In this document: positions 26,508-35,473 of the stretch, one piece after another
Layout of the letters: each line of letters begins with the position of its first letter
How positions within the stretch are numbered: position 1 is the stretch's first letter
Origin: Clostridiaceae bacterium
GTDB taxonomy: Bacteria; Bacillota; Clostridia; Oscillospirales; Acutalibacteraceae
Assembly: GCA_016288315.1 (NCBI GenBank)
Contig: JAEEYU010000004.1
Span: 1 to 53,342, forward strand
Direction of reading: 5' to 3'
Length of the DNA stretch: 53,342 nucleotides
Program-made: the position numbers and the translations under genes
Notes under the pieces: model-generated
Seen by the model: only the letters and a program-made list of their open reading frames with translations
Database searches by the model: none
What the model was told of the DNA's origin: nothing

Positions 26508-27792
26508 AAAAGAAAAATCACCTGAAAAGAAAAAGAACAGAAAAAAGAAGGTTCTCAAAGTGCTGGGGTGCATTCTGGCGTTGATTCTCGTCTTTGTAAT
26601 TGTTACCACCTGCGTGTCTCTGGTCGGCATAAAGTCGAACACAAACAAAGCGCAGTCATTCCCCGCAGTCGGTTGCGACCTCAGGTTTGAAAAAGCGGGC
26701 AACGGCGTCTGGAATATTTATTCCGACAAGGATCTGAAGGTTCTTCAGCTCACCGATATTCACATCGGTGCGGGCTGGCTCAGCATACGCAAGGATTCAA
26801 TGGCGCTCAACGCGGTTGCCGCCATGATAAGCGCCGAAAAACCCGACCTTGTTGTTGTCACGGGCGATATTGCCTACCCCGTTCCCTTCCAGTCGGGCAC
26901 GTTCAACAACAAGACGAGCGCAAAAATCTTTGCCGGTCTTATGGAAAAGCTCGGCGTTTACTGGACATTTGCGTTCGGCAATCACGACACCGAAGCGTAT
27001 TCATATTATTCGCGCGAGCAGATTTCAGAGTTCTATTCTTCAGGTGATTATCCGCACTGCATTTTTGAACCCGGTCCCGATGATGTTGACGGTTACTGCA
27101 ACCAGGTTTTCAACATAATCAATTCAGACGGCATAATCACACGCGCGCTCATAACGCTCGACTCGCACTCCTACGTTGACGGCGACTATTTCGGCATCCG
27201 CTGGTTCTATGACAATATCCACGCAAACCAGGTCGAATGGTATAAAAAGAGCGTTGAGGCGCTTGCAAAGCACAATGCTGACGTCTGCAAAGCTTCTCCT
27301 GAACTTGCCGCAAAATATGCGGAGCTCTGCAAAACCGTTCCGTCATCCCTTTTCTTCCACATTCCGCTCACCGAATACAAAGACGCATGGGACGAGTATG
27401 TTGACAACGGCTTCAAAGACACCGAAAACGTTAAACTTAACTTCGGCAAAGCAGGTGAAAAGGGCAAGGTTGTTTACTGCGGCATTCACGAGGATGACCT
27501 GTTTGAGACCATTCTCGAACTCGGCTCAACCGACAGCGTCTTCTGCGGTCACGACCACCTCAACAACTTCTCCGTAAACTACAAGGGTGTTGACCTTACC
27601 TACGGCTTCAGCGTGGACTACCTTGCTTACATCGGCATCTACAAGCTCGGTTCACAGCGCGGCTGCACGGTTATAAACATCGCACCCGACGGCGCAATTT
27701 CATTTAACCAGCAGAACTACTACCAGGATAAATATGTTTCATATTATGAAAAGGAATCTGTTGAAATGCAGGAGCTCGGCGCCGCCGAATAA
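26500..27792 (+). CDS. Membrane-anchored calcineurin-like metallophosphoesterase
   Basis: A 430-aa protein. A very Lys-rich cytosolic start is followed by one membrane span (about residues 22-44), so the catalytic domain should be outside. Metal-site motifs occur in order: LTDIHIG (DxH), VVVTGDIAYP, FGNHDTE, HIPLTE and VFCGHDHLNNF. These are typical of the purple-acid-phosphatase/Dcr2-like branch. The start at 26500 has GGGAG upstream and overlaps the CDF stop by 8 bases; the ATG at 26455 would lie deep in the CDF gene. The natural substrate is unknown: organic phosphate release or envelope polymer processing are both possible. Confidence 0.88.
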   Translation: MSKKEKSPEKKKNRKKKVLKVLGCILALILVFVIVTTCVSLVGIKSNTNKAQSFPAVGCDLRFEKAGNGVWNIYSDKDLKVLQLTDIHIGAGWLSIRKDSMALNAVAAMISAEKPDLVVVTGDIAYPVPFQSGTFNNKTSAKIFAGLMEKLGVYWTFAFGNHDTEAYSYYSREQISEFYSSGDYPHCIFEPGPDDVDGYCNQVFNIINSDGIITRALITLDSHSYVDGDYFGIRWFYDNIHANQVEWYKKSVEALAKHNADVCKASPELAAKYAELCKTVPSSLFFHIPLTEYKDAWDEYVDNGFKDTENVKLNFGKAGEKGKVVYCGIHEDDLFETILELGSTDSVFCGHDHLNNFSVNYKGVDLTYGFSVDYLAYIGIYKLGSQRGCTVINIAPDGAISFNQQNYYQDKYVSYYEKESVEMQELGAAE

Positions 27793-27817
27793 AAAAGATT
27801 AATAAACACAACAAAAA

Positions 27818-27886
27818 GGGCTTGCAGTCGGGCAGTCACTCATAAACCAATACCGGTTTAGGAGTGACTGCCCTTCCTGTAAGCCC
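27818..27886. terminator. Long bidirectional hairpin between converging genes
   Basis: Nested pairing: GGGCTTGCAG with CTGTAAGCCC, GGGCAGTCACTC (27830-27841) with GAGTGACTGCCC (27862-27873), and TAAACC with GGTTTA. An A run precedes it and an A/T-rich stretch follows, so it can end transcription from both sides. Confidence 0.75.
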
Positions 27887-27901
27887 TAAAATTTTATTAT
27901 T

Positions 27902-28654
27902 TTATTTTGCAAGTTTTTCTATGCAGTATCTTCCGCGCTCCGCCGTCTTTTTGCCGAACTGAATGGCTTCAACGGGGCAGGAGTTTATGCATCCGACACA
28001 GTGCTGGCATTTTTTCTTTACCCATACGGGTTTGCCGTCTTTAATCTTTATTGCATCATCCGGGCATAACCGTTCGCATTTGCCGCAACCGGTGCACTTG
28101 TCATCCGCATAGAATTTTGCGGTTCTTCTGCAGATGTTGTAGGCAGGGAACATAAACGCCGTTGCAATGTCGTTTTTTAAACTGTTCCTCACCAGTATTT
28201 TGCGGCTGTTTACCGCCTCGCTTATTTTGTCGAGTTCCGTTGCGGCGGCGCTTAACGTTTCGAGCGCCTCATCCTTTTCGGCGGGGTTATACATAATAAC
28301 ATAATTGTCGGGCATAATAAGCTGAGCCGAGTAGTCTATATTGACGCCGAGTGTTTTTGCAAGCATTTTGTCGGCGGCCGCTATGGATGCTCCGCAGGTA
28401 ATAACCGAAAAAACGTAGACACCGAGGTTTAACTGTGTGACGGAGTCGGAGGCAAAACGTCTGACTATTTCGGGCAGACCTGAGTAATAGACGGGGAACA
28501 CAAAACCGGTAACATCCCTCTTACCGTTTGCCGGGAATTTTCCGTTGACAATGTCCGTTATGTTGTAGGCAATGTCACCTGTCTGCGCGGCAATTTTAGC
28601 GGCGGCATAGTGTGAATTGCCCGTCCCCGAAAAATAAAAAATCATTCTTCGCAC
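27902..28654 (-). CDS. EFR1-type flavodoxin/ferredoxin electron-transfer protein
   Basis: A 250-aa cytosolic redox protein. The N-terminus has a flavodoxin-like FMN loop (FYFSGTGNSHYAA, residues 6-18) followed by a GFVFPVYYSGLPE block. The C-terminus has two 4Fe-4S clusters: CTGCGKCERLCP and CQHCVGCINSCP. This combination defines EFR1-family ferredoxins, common in anaerobic Firmicutes. It likely shuttles low-potential electrons; the partner is unknown. A GGAGGTGCG ribosome binding site lies before the start. It converges on the metallophosphoesterase gene and diverges from the yqeG-like gene, so it forms a single-gene unit. Confidence 0.92.
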   Translation of the reverse strand: MRRMIFYFSGTGNSHYAAAKIAAQTGDIAYNITDIVNGKFPANGKRDVTGFVFPVYYSGLPEIVRRFASDSVTQLNLGVYVFSVITCGASIAAADKMLAKTLGVNIDYSAQLIMPDNYVIMYNPAEKDEALETLSAAATELDKISEAVNSRKILVRNSLKNDIATAFMFPAYNICRRTAKFYADDKCTGCGKCERLCPDDAIKIKDGKPVWVKKKCQHCVGCINSCPVEAIQFGKKTAERGRYCIEKLAK

Positions 28655-28785
28655 CTCCGTTCAAATTATTATATCATAAGCGAAAAAAACAGTCAATAAT
28701 TCGCGAATCCTCTGAAAATAGAGCGTTTTGAGCCCTTTTTCTACTCCCCGTAGAGTCAAAAACGGCAGATTGAACTATCCGTAGG

Positions 28786-28814
28786 GTGACAAATTCCGCT
28801 TTTTTCGATATAAT
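28786..28814 (+). promoter_or_regulatory. Candidate promoter of the YqeG gene
   Basis: GTGACA (28786-28791), a 17-base spacer and TATAAT (28809-28814), about 50 bases before the ATG. Confidence 0.55.
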
Positions 28815-28864
28815 CTGCACAGAGAAAACGAGTCGGCTGAGTGACCGACAAAGGAGGAATTAAA

Positions 28865-29395
28865 ATGAAATACACAAACGCTTACCCGAAATACCAGTTC
28901 AGAAGAATAACCGACATCACCGTGGAAGACCTGCAGAAGATGGGTGCAAAGGCGGTGGCGGTTGACCTCGACAACACAACCGTAATTGATTCGTCATACA
29001 AGCTCCCCGAAGAAACACGCAAATGGATTGACACCGTGAGAAGCGCAGGCATACAGGTAATCATCATTTCAAATACAATTTTTACACGCGCCTGGTATCT
29101 CGGCAAAAAGATGGGTGATATTCCGTTTATTGCACCTGCGCACAAACCGCATACAAAAGCCATCCGCAAGGCGGCAAAAATGCTCGGCGTGGAGCTTGAA
29201 AACCTTGCAATGATAGGCGACCAGCTTTTCACCGACGTCATCTCCGCAAACAAGGCGGGCGCAATCTCAATAAGAGTCGAACCCATGAAAAAAGAAAAGC
29301 TCTTCGCCGGGCACTTCAAAAAAGTCAGAGCCCGCGAAAGAGAATATATGAAGCAGTATCATAATGAGAAGAACAAAGAAAAATGCACTGCTTAA
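28865..29395 (+). CDS. yqeG: YqeG family HAD-type phosphatase
   Basis: A 176-aa cytosolic HAD IIIA-type protein. Motif I is VDLDNTTV (near residue 32), motif II IISNT, and motif III/IV IGDQLFTDVISANKAGA. These are the YqeG signatures, and the length matches the family. The Bacillus homologue lies in the yqeG-yqeH-aroE cluster and is a poorly characterised phosphatase; here it stands alone. I start it at 28865, where AAAGGAGG is ideally placed; the in-frame ATG at 28841 lacks a site. It ends in a Lys-rich tail. Confidence 0.92.
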   Translation: MKYTNAYPKYQFRRITDITVEDLQKMGAKAVAVDLDNTTVIDSSYKLPEETRKWIDTVRSAGIQVIIISNTIFTRAWYLGKKMGDIPFIAPAHKPHTKAIRKAAKMLGVELENLAMIGDQLFTDVISANKAGAISIRVEPMKKEKLFAGHFKKVRAREREYMKQYHNEKNKEKCTA

Positions 29396-29454
29396 AACCT
29401 TATCTCCCTGCAAAGCGCGGATTCCTCAAACCCGTATTCGCACAACAACAAGCC

Positions 29455-29480
29455 AAAAGACTGCCCCAGCAGTCTTTTTT
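29455..29480 (+). terminator. Intrinsic terminator after yqeG
   Basis: Stem AAAAGACTGC / GCAGTCTTTT with loop CCCA and a further T run. Confidence 0.88.
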
Positions 29481-29501
29481 TCATATATTGTTCATTAATA
29501 A

Positions 29502-29530
29502 TTGACTTAATTATAAAAAAATATTAAAAT
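29502..29530 (+). promoter_or_regulatory. Candidate promoter of the binding-lipoprotein gene
   Basis: TTGACT (29502-29507), a 17-base spacer and TAAAAT (29525-29530), about 35 bases before the ATG at 29565. Confidence 0.55.
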
Positions 29531-29564
29531 AAATATATTAATCATAAAATCGGGGGGATATGCT

Positions 29565-30557
29565 ATGAAAAGGCTGTTTGCGATTGTTATGTGCGCTGTT
29601 CTGCTGTTCGGTCTTGCCTCGTGCAGGGTGAAGATGACGGACGGCTCTTTCGACGTTTCCGTTCTTACCGAAAAGACCGCACCCGAAATAACAATATCCT
29701 GCCATGCCGATAACACAGGCGTCGCTTTTGCCTATTTCAAAGAAAAACTCGCAGACGATTACACAGTCAGTTTCGCAGGTGCTTCAACAAATACTGCATC
29801 CCTCTTAAAAGCGGAAAAAACTACCGTCGCCGTATGCTCTCTCACTCAGGCGGCGGAATTATACAACTCCACAGGCGCAGATGCGCAGATTCTCTGCGTC
29901 AACACGGTAAACGGCGTTTTCGTTCTTTCCAAAAACAGAATAAGGGCGGGCAAAGACCTTGTCGATGAAAATATCTACCTCGCAGGCGAGGGCAGTCAGA
30001 TTGATTATATGCTCGCAGCCGTCCTTGAAAAGAACAGTCTTGAAGCCGGCGAAGATGTTCAGGTAACCTATCTTAAAGATGAGGTTGAGGTTATGTCCGC
30101 CGCTCTCGACGGCACGGCGCAGACCGTTATTTTGACCGAGCCATACGCTTCAAAGGTTCTTGCCGCAACGGATTTCAAAAGCTCGTTTGACCTCGGCAGC
30201 GAATGGGCTTCACTCGGCGGCGAAGAGATGCAGTGCATCACCGGCTGTGTTGTCGTTTCAAGAGATTTTGTCAACAACAACCCCGACGAGGTTGAAAAAC
30301 TGATTGATGACATAAGAGCGGCCTCATCGTTTTTCAGCGGAGACAATTCAACCCGCTCTGCCGAAATGCTGGTTAAAAACAATTTCTACAATGATGCCGC
30401 CGTAGCCGAAACCGCTCTGTCGGACTGCGGAACAGTCTGCCTTACCGGCAAAGATATGAGAACGCTTGTTGACCTTAACCTCTCCGCTCTTTATACCGCT
30501 GACCCTGCAAGCACGGGCGGCAGCCTTCCCGACGACGGATTTTGCTATATTCAATAA
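29565..30557 (+). CDS. Orphan solute-binding lipoprotein (NMT1/TauA-like fold)
   Basis: A 330-aa lipoprotein: signal peptide with lipobox LASC, the Cys at residue 20. The body has alternating beta and alpha segments, with TEPYASKVLAA and NNPDEVEKLIDDIRAA as in periplasmic-binding folds of NitT/TauT or thiamine-precursor systems. No ABC permease or ATPase gene is adjacent, so it may work with a remote transporter or as a sensor. Codon use matches its neighbours. GGGGGG precedes the ATG. It is followed 5 bases later by the Lys/Thr-rich protein, so the two are probably cotranscribed. Confidence 0.8.
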   Translation: MKRLFAIVMCAVLLFGLASCRVKMTDGSFDVSVLTEKTAPEITISCHADNTGVAFAYFKEKLADDYTVSFAGASTNTASLLKAEKTTVAVCSLTQAAELYNSTGADAQILCVNTVNGVFVLSKNRIRAGKDLVDENIYLAGEGSQIDYMLAAVLEKNSLEAGEDVQVTYLKDEVEVMSAALDGTAQTVILTEPYASKVLAATDFKSSFDLGSEWASLGGEEMQCITGCVVVSRDFVNNNPDEVEKLIDDIRAASSFFSGDNSTRSAEMLVKNNFYNDAAVAETALSDCGTVCLTGKDMRTLVDLNLSALYTADPASTGGSLPDDGFCYIQ

Positions 30558-30562
30558 AACGG

Positions 30563-31723
30563 ATGAACACAATGAGAAACAAACTCCTTTCAATCTTAGC
30601 TGCTGTTGCAATTACCCTCGTTTCGTTTACACCCGCTTTTGCAATAAAGCTTGACGGCTCAAACACCTATGCAGGCAAAGAGAAAGAATACAATGGCGGC
30701 TACCACTACGAGCTCCTTAAAAATGAGGAGGAAAGCGGAAACAACGTCGCCTACGCCCAGGCGTATGTAAAAACCGAGCAGACCTTCTGCTATATTCTTT
30801 TCAGCGTCATCTGCCTGGATGTTGATGAAAACGACGAGGAACTCAAAAATAATAAAACGGCGGGCGTAATAATCACGGCCGGCGGCGAGAATTTAAGAGC
30901 TGACCTCACGGGCAAAGATTACGGCGGCTATGATAAGAACAAATTTGACTTTGCTTATGTGCCTAAAGTCAGAACCGGAAGCTTTACGCTTGAAGTGAGA
31001 ATCAATTACAAAAACGGAATAAAAGGCGGAGAAACGGTAACCGTAAAAATAATCGACGGAAGCTCAACCCAGTCCGCCGTCCGCAGTTTTGAAATAAAAG
31101 CACAGGAAGAACTCCCGACGGCAGCCGTAATAACAACAAAACCGACAACCAAACCTACTACAGAGAAAACTACCACAGAAAGAACCACAAAACCTACAAC
31201 CGAAAAAACTACAAAAGAAAAAACAACAAAACCCACAACGGAAAAAACTACAAAACCGACAACTGCAAAAACTACTAAACCGACCACAACAAAACCGCGC
31301 ACAACAAAGGCAACTACAACAAAAGCAACAACGGCAAAGGCAAAAACCACCGTTCAGAAAAGAACAAACCGTGACATCTCCCAAAAGGTGGTAACAACAA
31401 CGGTTGAAAACGGAAAAAACCGCGAAAATGAAACCGCAACTGTCAGAACAACAAAGGCGCAGGTCACCAAGTTCAGGGCAAAGCAGAACGTAACTACTGA
31501 GCAGACTACACGGTGGCAGGGCGAAAGAATAACCGGCACCGTTGCCGCTACGGGAATTGTATCTTACAGTTATATAACAGAATACACCACGTCATCCGCA
31601 AACGGCGGCGGTTCAAGTCACAAAAAGAAGGCGGCGGCTTTCGCAAGCGCCACGCTCGTCATAGTCGCCTGCGTAATCGGCGTTACGTCAACCAAAAAAG
31701 AGAAAACGGATAAAAATGATTAA
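30563..31723 (+). CDS. Secreted Lys/Thr-repeat stalk protein with C-terminal membrane anchor
   Basis: A 386-aa protein with a signal peptide ending PAFA (about residue 31), a small N-terminal domain of about 160 residues (beta-rich, no family recognised), then a low-complexity stalk of TTKPTTEKTTKPTT-type repeats (about 31130-31350). A second Thr-rich part is followed by a Gly/Ser/Lys hinge, a membrane span (AAAFASATLVIVACVIGV) and a short Lys-rich cytosolic end. Start options are ATG at 30563 or 30572; both keep the signal peptide, and neither has a strong ribosome binding site. It is probably an extracellular spacer-borne domain. The function is unknown. Confidence 0.82.
   Translation: MNTMRNKLLSILAAVAITLVSFTPAFAIKLDGSNTYAGKEKEYNGGYHYELLKNEEESGNNVAYAQAYVKTEQTFCYILFSVICLDVDENDEELKNNKTAGVIITAGGENLRADLTGKDYGGYDKNKFDFAYVPKVRTGSFTLEVRINYKNGIKGGETVTVKIIDGSSTQSAVRSFEIKAQEELPTAAVITTKPTTKPTTEKTTTERTTKPTTEKTTKEKTTKPTTEKTTKPTTAKTTKPTTTKPRTTKATTTKATTAKAKTTVQKRTNRDISQKVVTTTVENGKNRENETATVRTTKAQVTKFRAKQNVTTEQTTRWQGERITGTVAATGIVSYSYITEYTTSSANGGGSSHKKKAAAFASATLVIVACVIGVTSTKKEKTDKND
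31130..31350 (+). repeat. Thr/Lys/Pro coding repeat region
   Basis: Imperfect units coding KPTTEKTT or similar, in frame with the stalk protein; ACA/ACT/ACC and AAA codons dominate. Confidence 0.8.
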
Positions 31724-31741
31724 TCCGAAAGGAGTCATAAT

Positions 31742-33274
31742 ATGAAACACGGCTTATTCTCAAAAATTCTTGCAACCGCTTTGGCGCTTATACTTGTCTG
31801 TGTGCCGCTTTTCAATGCGTTCGGCGCATCTGACGGCGAGGTGGCTCAGGATTGCCCGTATATCTATATTCACGGCTTTATGGGCACGGACCTTTATGAA
31901 GACCCCGACGACCCGGATTCCGACGTTATATGGCCCCCCACGACGGATTCAATTCTTGCCGCTGTCAAAGTCGCTCTGCCTGCCCTCGGCAAGCTTGTAA
32001 TCGACAAGGACTGGGACGCTTTCTCAAAAAAGGTTATGCCTTACGCCTATGCCATTTTTGAGCCCGTTATGCTTGCCCCCGACGGCACAGTCAAAGACAA
32101 ATCAGGCGCAAGAATGGTTTATCCGGAACCCGAAACGGTCAAAAGCGATTCACACCTCAGCTTCAGATATGACTGGCGTATTGACCCCATTGAGGTTGCC
32201 GCACAGTTAAATGACTTTATAGATTTTGTTCTTGAAAACTCCGGCTGCGATCAGGTTATGATTGAGTGCCACTCCTTCGGCGGAATTGTTGCAAACACAT
32301 ACGCCACGCTTTACGGCAACTCAAAAATCAGAAGCATTGTTTATAACACCACCGCCATTTTCGGCGAGGGCTACACGGGCGAAATGCTTTCGGGCAATAT
32401 CGTTCTCAACGGCGAGTCTCTTACCAATTATCTCAAAATGGTAATGGATCGCAACGACTACCGCAACCTCATAAACGGCATTTTCAAGCTCCTGTATGAT
32501 TCGGGGCTCACCGATGCCGTCTGCAAGCTCGGCAACAAGATTATCGACAACCTTGCCGCCGATGCCAGCACCGAGGTTCTCGCACCGCTTTTCGGCGGCT
32601 GGCTGAGCATCTGGGCCATGGTTGAGGATGACGCCGTCGATGACGCAATGAGCTATGTCTTTGACACTCTCTATGCTGACAGCAAAATTGACCACAGCGG
32701 TCTTCTTGAAAAAATAAATGATTACAACACACGCATAAGACCTTACAAGGCAGAAACTCTCAGACAGATGAACGAGAGCGCAAACGTCTATGTTCTTTCA
32801 CGCTACGGCTACTCCGGGCTTCTGCTCGTCGATTCGTGGAAAACAGTCACAGACGGCACTGTTGACTCAAAGAACTCCTCATTTGGCGCCACAATCGCGC
32901 CCTACGGCGAAACGCTTTCCGAAGAGTATCTTGCCTCTGCAGATGCAAAATACATATCTCCCGACAAAACGGTTGACGCCTCAACCTGTATGTTCCCGGA
33001 CCAGACCTGGCTTATCAGACGCTTCGAGCATTCCGACGGCTGCTCCACCTGCGACGAGTTTATTATGCGCCTGCTCTGCTATGACGGTCAGGCAACGGTT
33101 GAAACATTCCCCGAATACCCGCAGTTTATGTATTACGACCTTGAAAGCGACAGCATTATGCCCGACAAACTCATTGACAAGGGCGGCGACGGCTTTTTTG
33201 ACCGCCTTAAACTCATATTCGGCGATATTCTCAAAATGATAAAGAATCTTTTTCTTAAGGTAATCGGCAGATAA
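31742..33274 (+). CDS. Secreted alpha/beta-hydrolase, LCAT/lipase-like
   Basis: A 510-aa protein with a signal peptide (to about residue 28, FGA). The oxyanion region reads YIYIHGFMGTDLYED, with IWPP further on, as in LCAT-type (PF02450) lipases and acyltransferases. The nucleophile elbow is ECHSFGGIVANTY, so a (C)HSFGG variant with Ser as nucleophile. A later Asp and His would complete the triad; DGQATVETFPEYP near the end is a candidate region. GAAAGGAG precedes the ATG. It lies 18 bases after the stalk protein and overlaps the next start by 1 base, so all are likely one transcript. The substrate is unknown; an extracellular esterase or lipase is the likely activity. Confidence 0.82.
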   Translation: MKHGLFSKILATALALILVCVPLFNAFGASDGEVAQDCPYIYIHGFMGTDLYEDPDDPDSDVIWPPTTDSILAAVKVALPALGKLVIDKDWDAFSKKVMPYAYAIFEPVMLAPDGTVKDKSGARMVYPEPETVKSDSHLSFRYDWRIDPIEVAAQLNDFIDFVLENSGCDQVMIECHSFGGIVANTYATLYGNSKIRSIVYNTTAIFGEGYTGEMLSGNIVLNGESLTNYLKMVMDRNDYRNLINGIFKLLYDSGLTDAVCKLGNKIIDNLAADASTEVLAPLFGGWLSIWAMVEDDAVDDAMSYVFDTLYADSKIDHSGLLEKINDYNTRIRPYKAETLRQMNESANVYVLSRYGYSGLLLVDSWKTVTDGTVDSKNSSFGATIAPYGETLSEEYLASADAKYISPDKTVDASTCMFPDQTWLIRRFEHSDGCSTCDEFIMRLLCYDGQATVETFPEYPQFMYYDLESDSIMPDKLIDKGGDGFFDRLKLIFGDILKMIKNLFLKVIGR

Positions 33275-33885
33275 TGGGAATGAAAGAGAGAATGCATACG
33301 GGTGAGATTTACGACCCCAATGATGAAAGCGTTATAAGCGAGCAGATACTCTGCCTTGACAAGCTTTACGATTTCAACAGCACCCGTCCTACTCAGCTCG
33401 AAAAACGCAGTGAAATGCTCAAAGAAATGTTTGCCGAAATCGGCGAAAACTGCTACATAGAGCCGCCTCTTCACTCAAACTGGGGCGGAAAGCACGTGCA
33501 TTTCGGCAACAATGTCTATTGCAATTTCAACCTGACTCTTGTTGATGACACCCACATTTACGTCGGCGACAACGTGCTGTTTGCGCCCAACGTGATTGTT
33601 GCCACCGCAGGTCATCCGCTTGACGCCGACCTGCGCAGAAAGGCGTATCAATACAATATGCCGGTGCATATCGGCAATAACTGCTGGATAGGAGCCGGCG
33701 CAAAGATAATGCCGGGCGTCACCATAGGCGACAACACGGTTATCGGAGCGGGGAGCGTTGTTACAAAGGATATTCCCTCAAATGTTCTCGCTTACGGCGT
33801 GCCGTGCAGAGTTGTGCGCGAAATCGGCGAACACGACAAAGAGTATTATTTCAAAAACCTGAAAATCGATTACGATAATCTGTAA
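33274..33885 (+). CDS. Maltose/galactoside-type hexapeptide O-acetyltransferase
   Basis: A 203-aa left-handed beta-helix enzyme that moves an acetyl group from acetyl-CoA to a sugar hydroxyl. The N-terminus has the maltose-acetyltransferase cap (MKERMHTGEIYDPND), then FGNNVYCNFN, the catalytic His region VIVATAGHPL, and the repeats HIGNNCWIGAGAKIMPG and VTIGDNTVIGAGSVVTKDIP. The length and order match Maa/LacA enzymes. The start at 33274 overlaps the lipase stop by one base; Met3 is an alternative. Confidence 0.93.
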   Translation: MGMKERMHTGEIYDPNDESVISEQILCLDKLYDFNSTRPTQLEKRSEMLKEMFAEIGENCYIEPPLHSNWGGKHVHFGNNVYCNFNLTLVDDTHIYVGDNVLFAPNVIVATAGHPLDADLRRKAYQYNMPVHIGNNCWIGAGAKIMPGVTIGDNTVIGAGSVVTKDIPSNVLAYGVPCRVVREIGEHDKEYYFKNLKIDYDNL

Positions 33886-33892
33886 TTCACAA

Positions 33893-33925
33893 CGGACGGC
33901 AGAGCTCTCTGCCGTCCGCTTTTCT
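33893..33925 (+). terminator. Intrinsic terminator after the acetyltransferase
   Basis: Near-perfect inverted repeat CGGACGGCAGAG / CTCTGCCGTCCG followed by CTTTTCTT. Confidence 0.88.
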
Positions 33926-33953
33926 TGACACGTTATATAAAAAATGATATTAT
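33925..33953 (+). promoter_or_regulatory. Promoter of glnA
   Basis: TTGACA (33925-33930), a 17-base spacer and TATTAT (33948-33953), with GGGAGGT before the ATG. No GlnR-like inverted repeat (TGTNA-type) was seen. Confidence 0.65.
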
Positions 33954-33986
33954 TTTATATTATCCGATAAATCGGGAGGTAATATT

Positions 33987-35324
33987 ATGAATTCCTACAC
34001 AAAAGCGGACATCCTCAGAATAGCCGACGAGCAGAACGTCAGCATTATCCGCCTGCAATTCACCGATATTTTAGGCGCAGTCAAAAATGTTGCAATAACA
34101 AGAAGCCAGCTTGAAAAGGCGCTTGACAACAAATGCATGTTTGACGGTTCGTCAATTGAGGGCTTTGTGCGCATTGAAGAATCCGATATGTATCTCTACC
34201 CCGATTACAACACCTTCACCGTTATTCCCTGGCACCTTGACAAGGGCGAGGGCAGAATAGCGAGATTAATCTGCGATGTTTACGGCTGCGACGGCAAGCC
34301 ATTTGAGGGCGATCCCCGCTATGTTCTCAAAAGAGCAATAGCCGAAGCGGAAAAAATGGGCTACACCTTCAATGTCGGTTCAGAGTGTGAGTTCTTCCTC
34401 TTTGACCTTGATGAAGACGGCTCGCCCACAACAAACACAAAAGACCGCGGCGGTTATTTCGACCTCGGCTATGCCGACTCCGGCGAAGCGTGCCGCAGAG
34501 ATATATGCCACAACCTTGAGGCGATGGGTTTTGAAATCGAGGCGTCTCACCACGAGTGCGCACCGGCGCAGCACGAAATCGATTTCAAATACTCCGAGGC
34601 ACTCCGCGCGGCTGACGACGTTGTGACCTTCAAATATGTTGTCAAAAGCATTTCGCGCCGCCACAACCTGCACGCCACCTTTATGCCGAAACCCGTTTAC
34701 GGTATTGCGGGCAGCGGTCAGCACTGCAATATGTCTCTTTTCAAAAACGGCGAAAACGCCTTTTATGACAGCAATGATGTCAACAATCTCAGCAAAGAGG
34801 CATACAGCTTCATAGCCGGCATTATGAAATATATAAAGCCGATGACTGCCGTTCTCAACCCGCTCGTAAACTCCTATAAACGCCTTGTGCCCGATTACGA
34901 GGCGCCCGTTTACATTGCCTGGTCCGCAAAAAACCGCAGCCCGTTAATCCGAGTTCCCTCCGCAAGAGGCAACAGCACAAGAATCGAGCTTCGCAGCGCG
35001 GACCCGTCCTGCAACCCCTATCTTGAAATGGCGGTCTGCCTTATGGCGGGGCTTGAGGGAATCAAGTACAACCTTGCCTGCCCGCCCTCAACAGACAGCA
35101 ACATTTTCGATATGAGCGAAGATGAAATCAAAAAAGCGGGCATCGAACTGCTCCCGAATTCTCTTGAAGAGGCAACGTCCGAGTTTGAAAACAACGGGTT
35201 CATTATGAACGTTCTCGGCAGGCACGTTTATGAGAAATACCTTGAAGCCAAAAAAGAGGAGTGGCTCGCCTACAGGCGCAGAATCTCACAGTGGGAGATT
35301 GACCGTTATCTCGGCGTTTATTGA
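33987..35324 (+). CDS. glnA: Glutamine synthetase type I
   Basis: A 445-aa cytosolic enzyme (glutamate + ammonia + ATP to glutamine), active as a dodecamer. Signatures are [19 protein letters not shown] near residue 51, GSECEFFLF (metal Glu), [11 protein letters not shown], and [17 protein letters not shown]. The length of about 445 and the lack of the adenylylation loop typical of GSI-beta place it with GSI-alpha of Firmicutes, regulated by feedback. It stands alone with its own promoter. No nitrogen regulator gene is next to it. Confidence 0.97.
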   Translation: MNSYTKADILRIADEQNVSIIRLQFTDILGAVKNVAITRSQLEKALDNKCMFDGSSIEGFVRIEESDMYLYPDYNTFTVIPWHLDKGEGRIARLICDVYGCDGKPFEGDPRYVLKRAIAEAEKMGYTFNVGSECEFFLFDLDEDGSPTTNTKDRGGYFDLGYADSGEACRRDICHNLEAMGFEIEASHHECAPAQHEIDFKYSEALRAADDVVTFKYVVKSISRRHNLHATFMPKPVYGIAGSGQHCNMSLFKNGENAFYDSNDVNNLSKEAYSFIAGIMKYIKPMTAVLNPLVNSYKRLVPDYEAPVYIAWSAKNRSPLIRVPSARGNSTRIELRSADPSCNPYLEMAVCLMAGLEGIKYNLACPPSTDSNIFDMSEDEIKKAGIELLPNSLEEATSEFENNGFIMNVLGRHVYEKYLEAKKEEWLAYRRRISQWEIDRYLGVY

Positions 35325-35371
35325 TTGTTCACCATTATTTTATAATATTTTATAAAAATATAAAAAAACAC

Positions 35372-35400
35372 TTGATATTATCAGAATAGTGTGTTAAAAT
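35372..35400 (+). promoter_or_regulatory. Promoter of the rimP-nusA-infB operon
   Basis: TTGATA (35372-35377), a 17-base spacer and TAAAAT (35395-35400); transcription would begin near 35407, just before the leader hairpin. Confidence 0.65.
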
Positions 35401-35422
35401 TCCAAAAGTAAGATATGTATTG

Positions 35423-35453
35423 ACAAAAGAGTGGGTCTGACCCGCTCTTTTGT
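35423..35453 (+). promoter_or_regulatory. Leader hairpin upstream of rimP
   Basis: ACAAAAGAGTGGG (35423-35435) pairs with CCCGCTCTTTTGT (35441-35453) around a TCTGA loop, with one G-U pair. It lies inside the transcribed leader and ends about 7 bases before the rimP ribosome binding site. It may be an attenuator or an RNA stability element. Confidence 0.6.
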
Positions 35454-35473
35454 TTATAAAAAGGAGGAATTTG

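Noticed and set aside
31130-31350. Repeat block resembling a CRISPR or satellite array
   Set aside because: The units are irregular and code in frame for Thr/Lys/Pro; there are no constant repeats with unique spacers.
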